Positions 63,075-64,000 of a stretch of DNA of 64,000 bases are shown piece by piece; the stretch's first letter is position 1; every line of letters starts with the position of its first letter. The position numbers were made by a program, and so were the translations under genes. This DNA comes from Paraburkholderia panacisoli (GTDB lineage: Bacteria; Pseudomonadota; Gammaproteobacteria; Burkholderiales; Burkholderiaceae): positions 434,001 through 498,000 of the forward strand of contig NZ_VTUZ01000001.1 in the NCBI RefSeq assembly GCF_008369935.1, given 5' to 3'. A model generated the notes under the pieces. The model saw only the letters and a list, made by a program, of their open reading frames with translations. It was not told where the DNA came from and ran no database searches.

Positions 63075-64000
63075 TCGATTCGAACACCTTTGATAGCGAG
63101 ACGTTCTCGATCGAAAACATCAATGTCGAGCCTTACGCGCGCTCGATCAAGAAATGGAGGATTGCGAAGTAGATTTGTTGACTGGGTCCTGGTTTTCGTA
63201 TCGTGTCGTCCAAACAGTGGGCGTTCGTGCGTCGCGCGTGAAAGCTCTGCTGTTGGTGTCTACGGGGAATTCATGATCTGAGTGGGTTCCGGCTGCGGTT
63301 TCAGCCGGTGGATGCACCCGTTCGAACGAATACGCTTTCTGGTGTATTGCTGGAGAGCGCTGATGACGCTACGCGAACGGGGAAATCAGGGCGGTGGCCT
63401 ACGAAGCTGCCGTGTGGGGATAAGGGCTTGGATCAAACCGGATGCTGTCGGTTGTGGTTGGCCGGTTCAAACGCTCAGAAGAGGCTGGAAGAGTTCTGCT
63501 ACGCAATCGGAAACCCCCGTACGCCTTCACCACGCTTGTCAGGAAGAGCACTAGCGGATTCCGGGTGTCCTAGAAGATAACGTTATAAGTAGAAGAAAAC
63601 TTATCACAATAGAATGATTGAAATTCACATTTCCCGAATAAAGTCCATTCGCTCGCGCAACTAATTTTGTTAGTATCGCCCCTCTTGTCATACCGTACCT
63701 GACGTCCCCGGATATGCGCCAGAGAGAGTCTTGAGGCTTGTGGGCCGTGAGCTCCACCCCGGATATGAGACTGATTGTAGGAGCACGGGATGTGCGATCA
63801 GGCTGGCCCGCGAAAGACTAGGGTCAATCCGATTCTGGAGGAGCAATCCACGACCTAGGCAGATTTCGATACTATACGTTGGGTGTGCGCGCTCGTTGGC
63901 GGCGCCTGCCTCGACGCGGACGACTTCGTGCCGATCGTCACATCGATTTCGAAATGCGTAGCACCGCAGCGGGTGGACGGCGACGCGATGTATCCAGGCT
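63075..64000. other. Terminal accessory region without a recognisable gene
   Basis: About 925 bases with lower GC than the core genome. Frames up to 90 codons exist (for example 63282-63554) but none has a recognisable motif. An AT-rich patch is at 63570-63680 with the palindrome ATAACGTTAT at 63577-63586. An 11-bp direct repeat CCCCGGATATG lies at 63706-63716 and 63757-63767. The final 120 bases return to high GC and could be the edge of a gene that continues outside the window. Confidence 0.45.

Noticed and set aside
63282..63554. 90-codon frame in the terminal region
   Set aside because: No motif, odd Trp/Arg/Cys composition and no good ribosome site; not enough support for a gene.

Overview
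The window reads as a piece of the main chromosome of a Burkholderia/Paraburkholderia-type betaproteobacterium. GC content is high, and long antisense ORFs shadow nearly every gene. The gene orders are classic for the group: alr-radA; dapC-dapD-arsC-like-dapE-prmB; smc-zipA-ligA-def; glnD-map facing rpsB-tsf-pyrH-frr-uppS-cdsA-dxr-rseP-bamA-skp-lpxD-fabZ-lpxA-lpxB-rnhB; and smpB facing ratA-rnfH. The genus assignment is inferred from gene content and order, because no rRNA gene is present.

Layout. 1-12 kb: a DUF1853 gene cut by the window edge, thiD, the lysophospholipid transporter lplT, alr, radA, a small conserved protein, an alpha-methylacyl-CoA racemase-like gene, the ABC-F gene yheS, a glutathione peroxidase and a cardiolipin synthase. 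12-17 kb: a leftward lysine/diaminopimelate operon ending in prmB. 17-26 kb: a DMT exporter, smc, zipA, ligA and def. 26-32 kb: leftward genes for a pseudouridine synthase with a very long repetitive N-terminal tail, glnD and map. 32-48 kb: a long rightward block for translation, isoprenoid/undecaprenyl and phospholipid synthesis, outer-membrane assembly and lipid A. 48-56 kb: a SPOUT RNA methyltransferase, ppsR facing ppsA, an NfeD/stomatin pair, smpB, ratA and rnfH. 56-61.5 kb: a DMT permease and the GMP branch guaB - membrane protein - guaA.

The block from 32.6 to 48 kb ties protein synthesis to envelope building. UppS, CdsA and Dxr supply lipid carriers and phospholipid precursors. RseP, BamA and Skp handle outer-membrane protein quality and insertion. 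LpxD, FabZ, LpxA and LpxB make lipid A. The dap operon feeds both lysine and peptidoglycan, as does alanine racemase. PpsR sits next to PpsA, the enzyme it controls.

Everything after the guaA terminator (from about 61.5 kb) differs: lower GC, repeats and broken genes. I read it as the scar of an integrative element at the 3' end of guaA. A cluster of five copies of a 10-bp motif (TTGACGGTAT) precedes the first codons of a tyrosine integrase. That integrase is split by an IS5-family element and resumes after it for about 30 codons. It then runs into the antisense remains of a RidA-family gene and a threonine-dehydratase-like gene. The last 900 bases hold no gene I can recognise. This scar is the most unusual part of the window; the rest is mainly conserved core genome.
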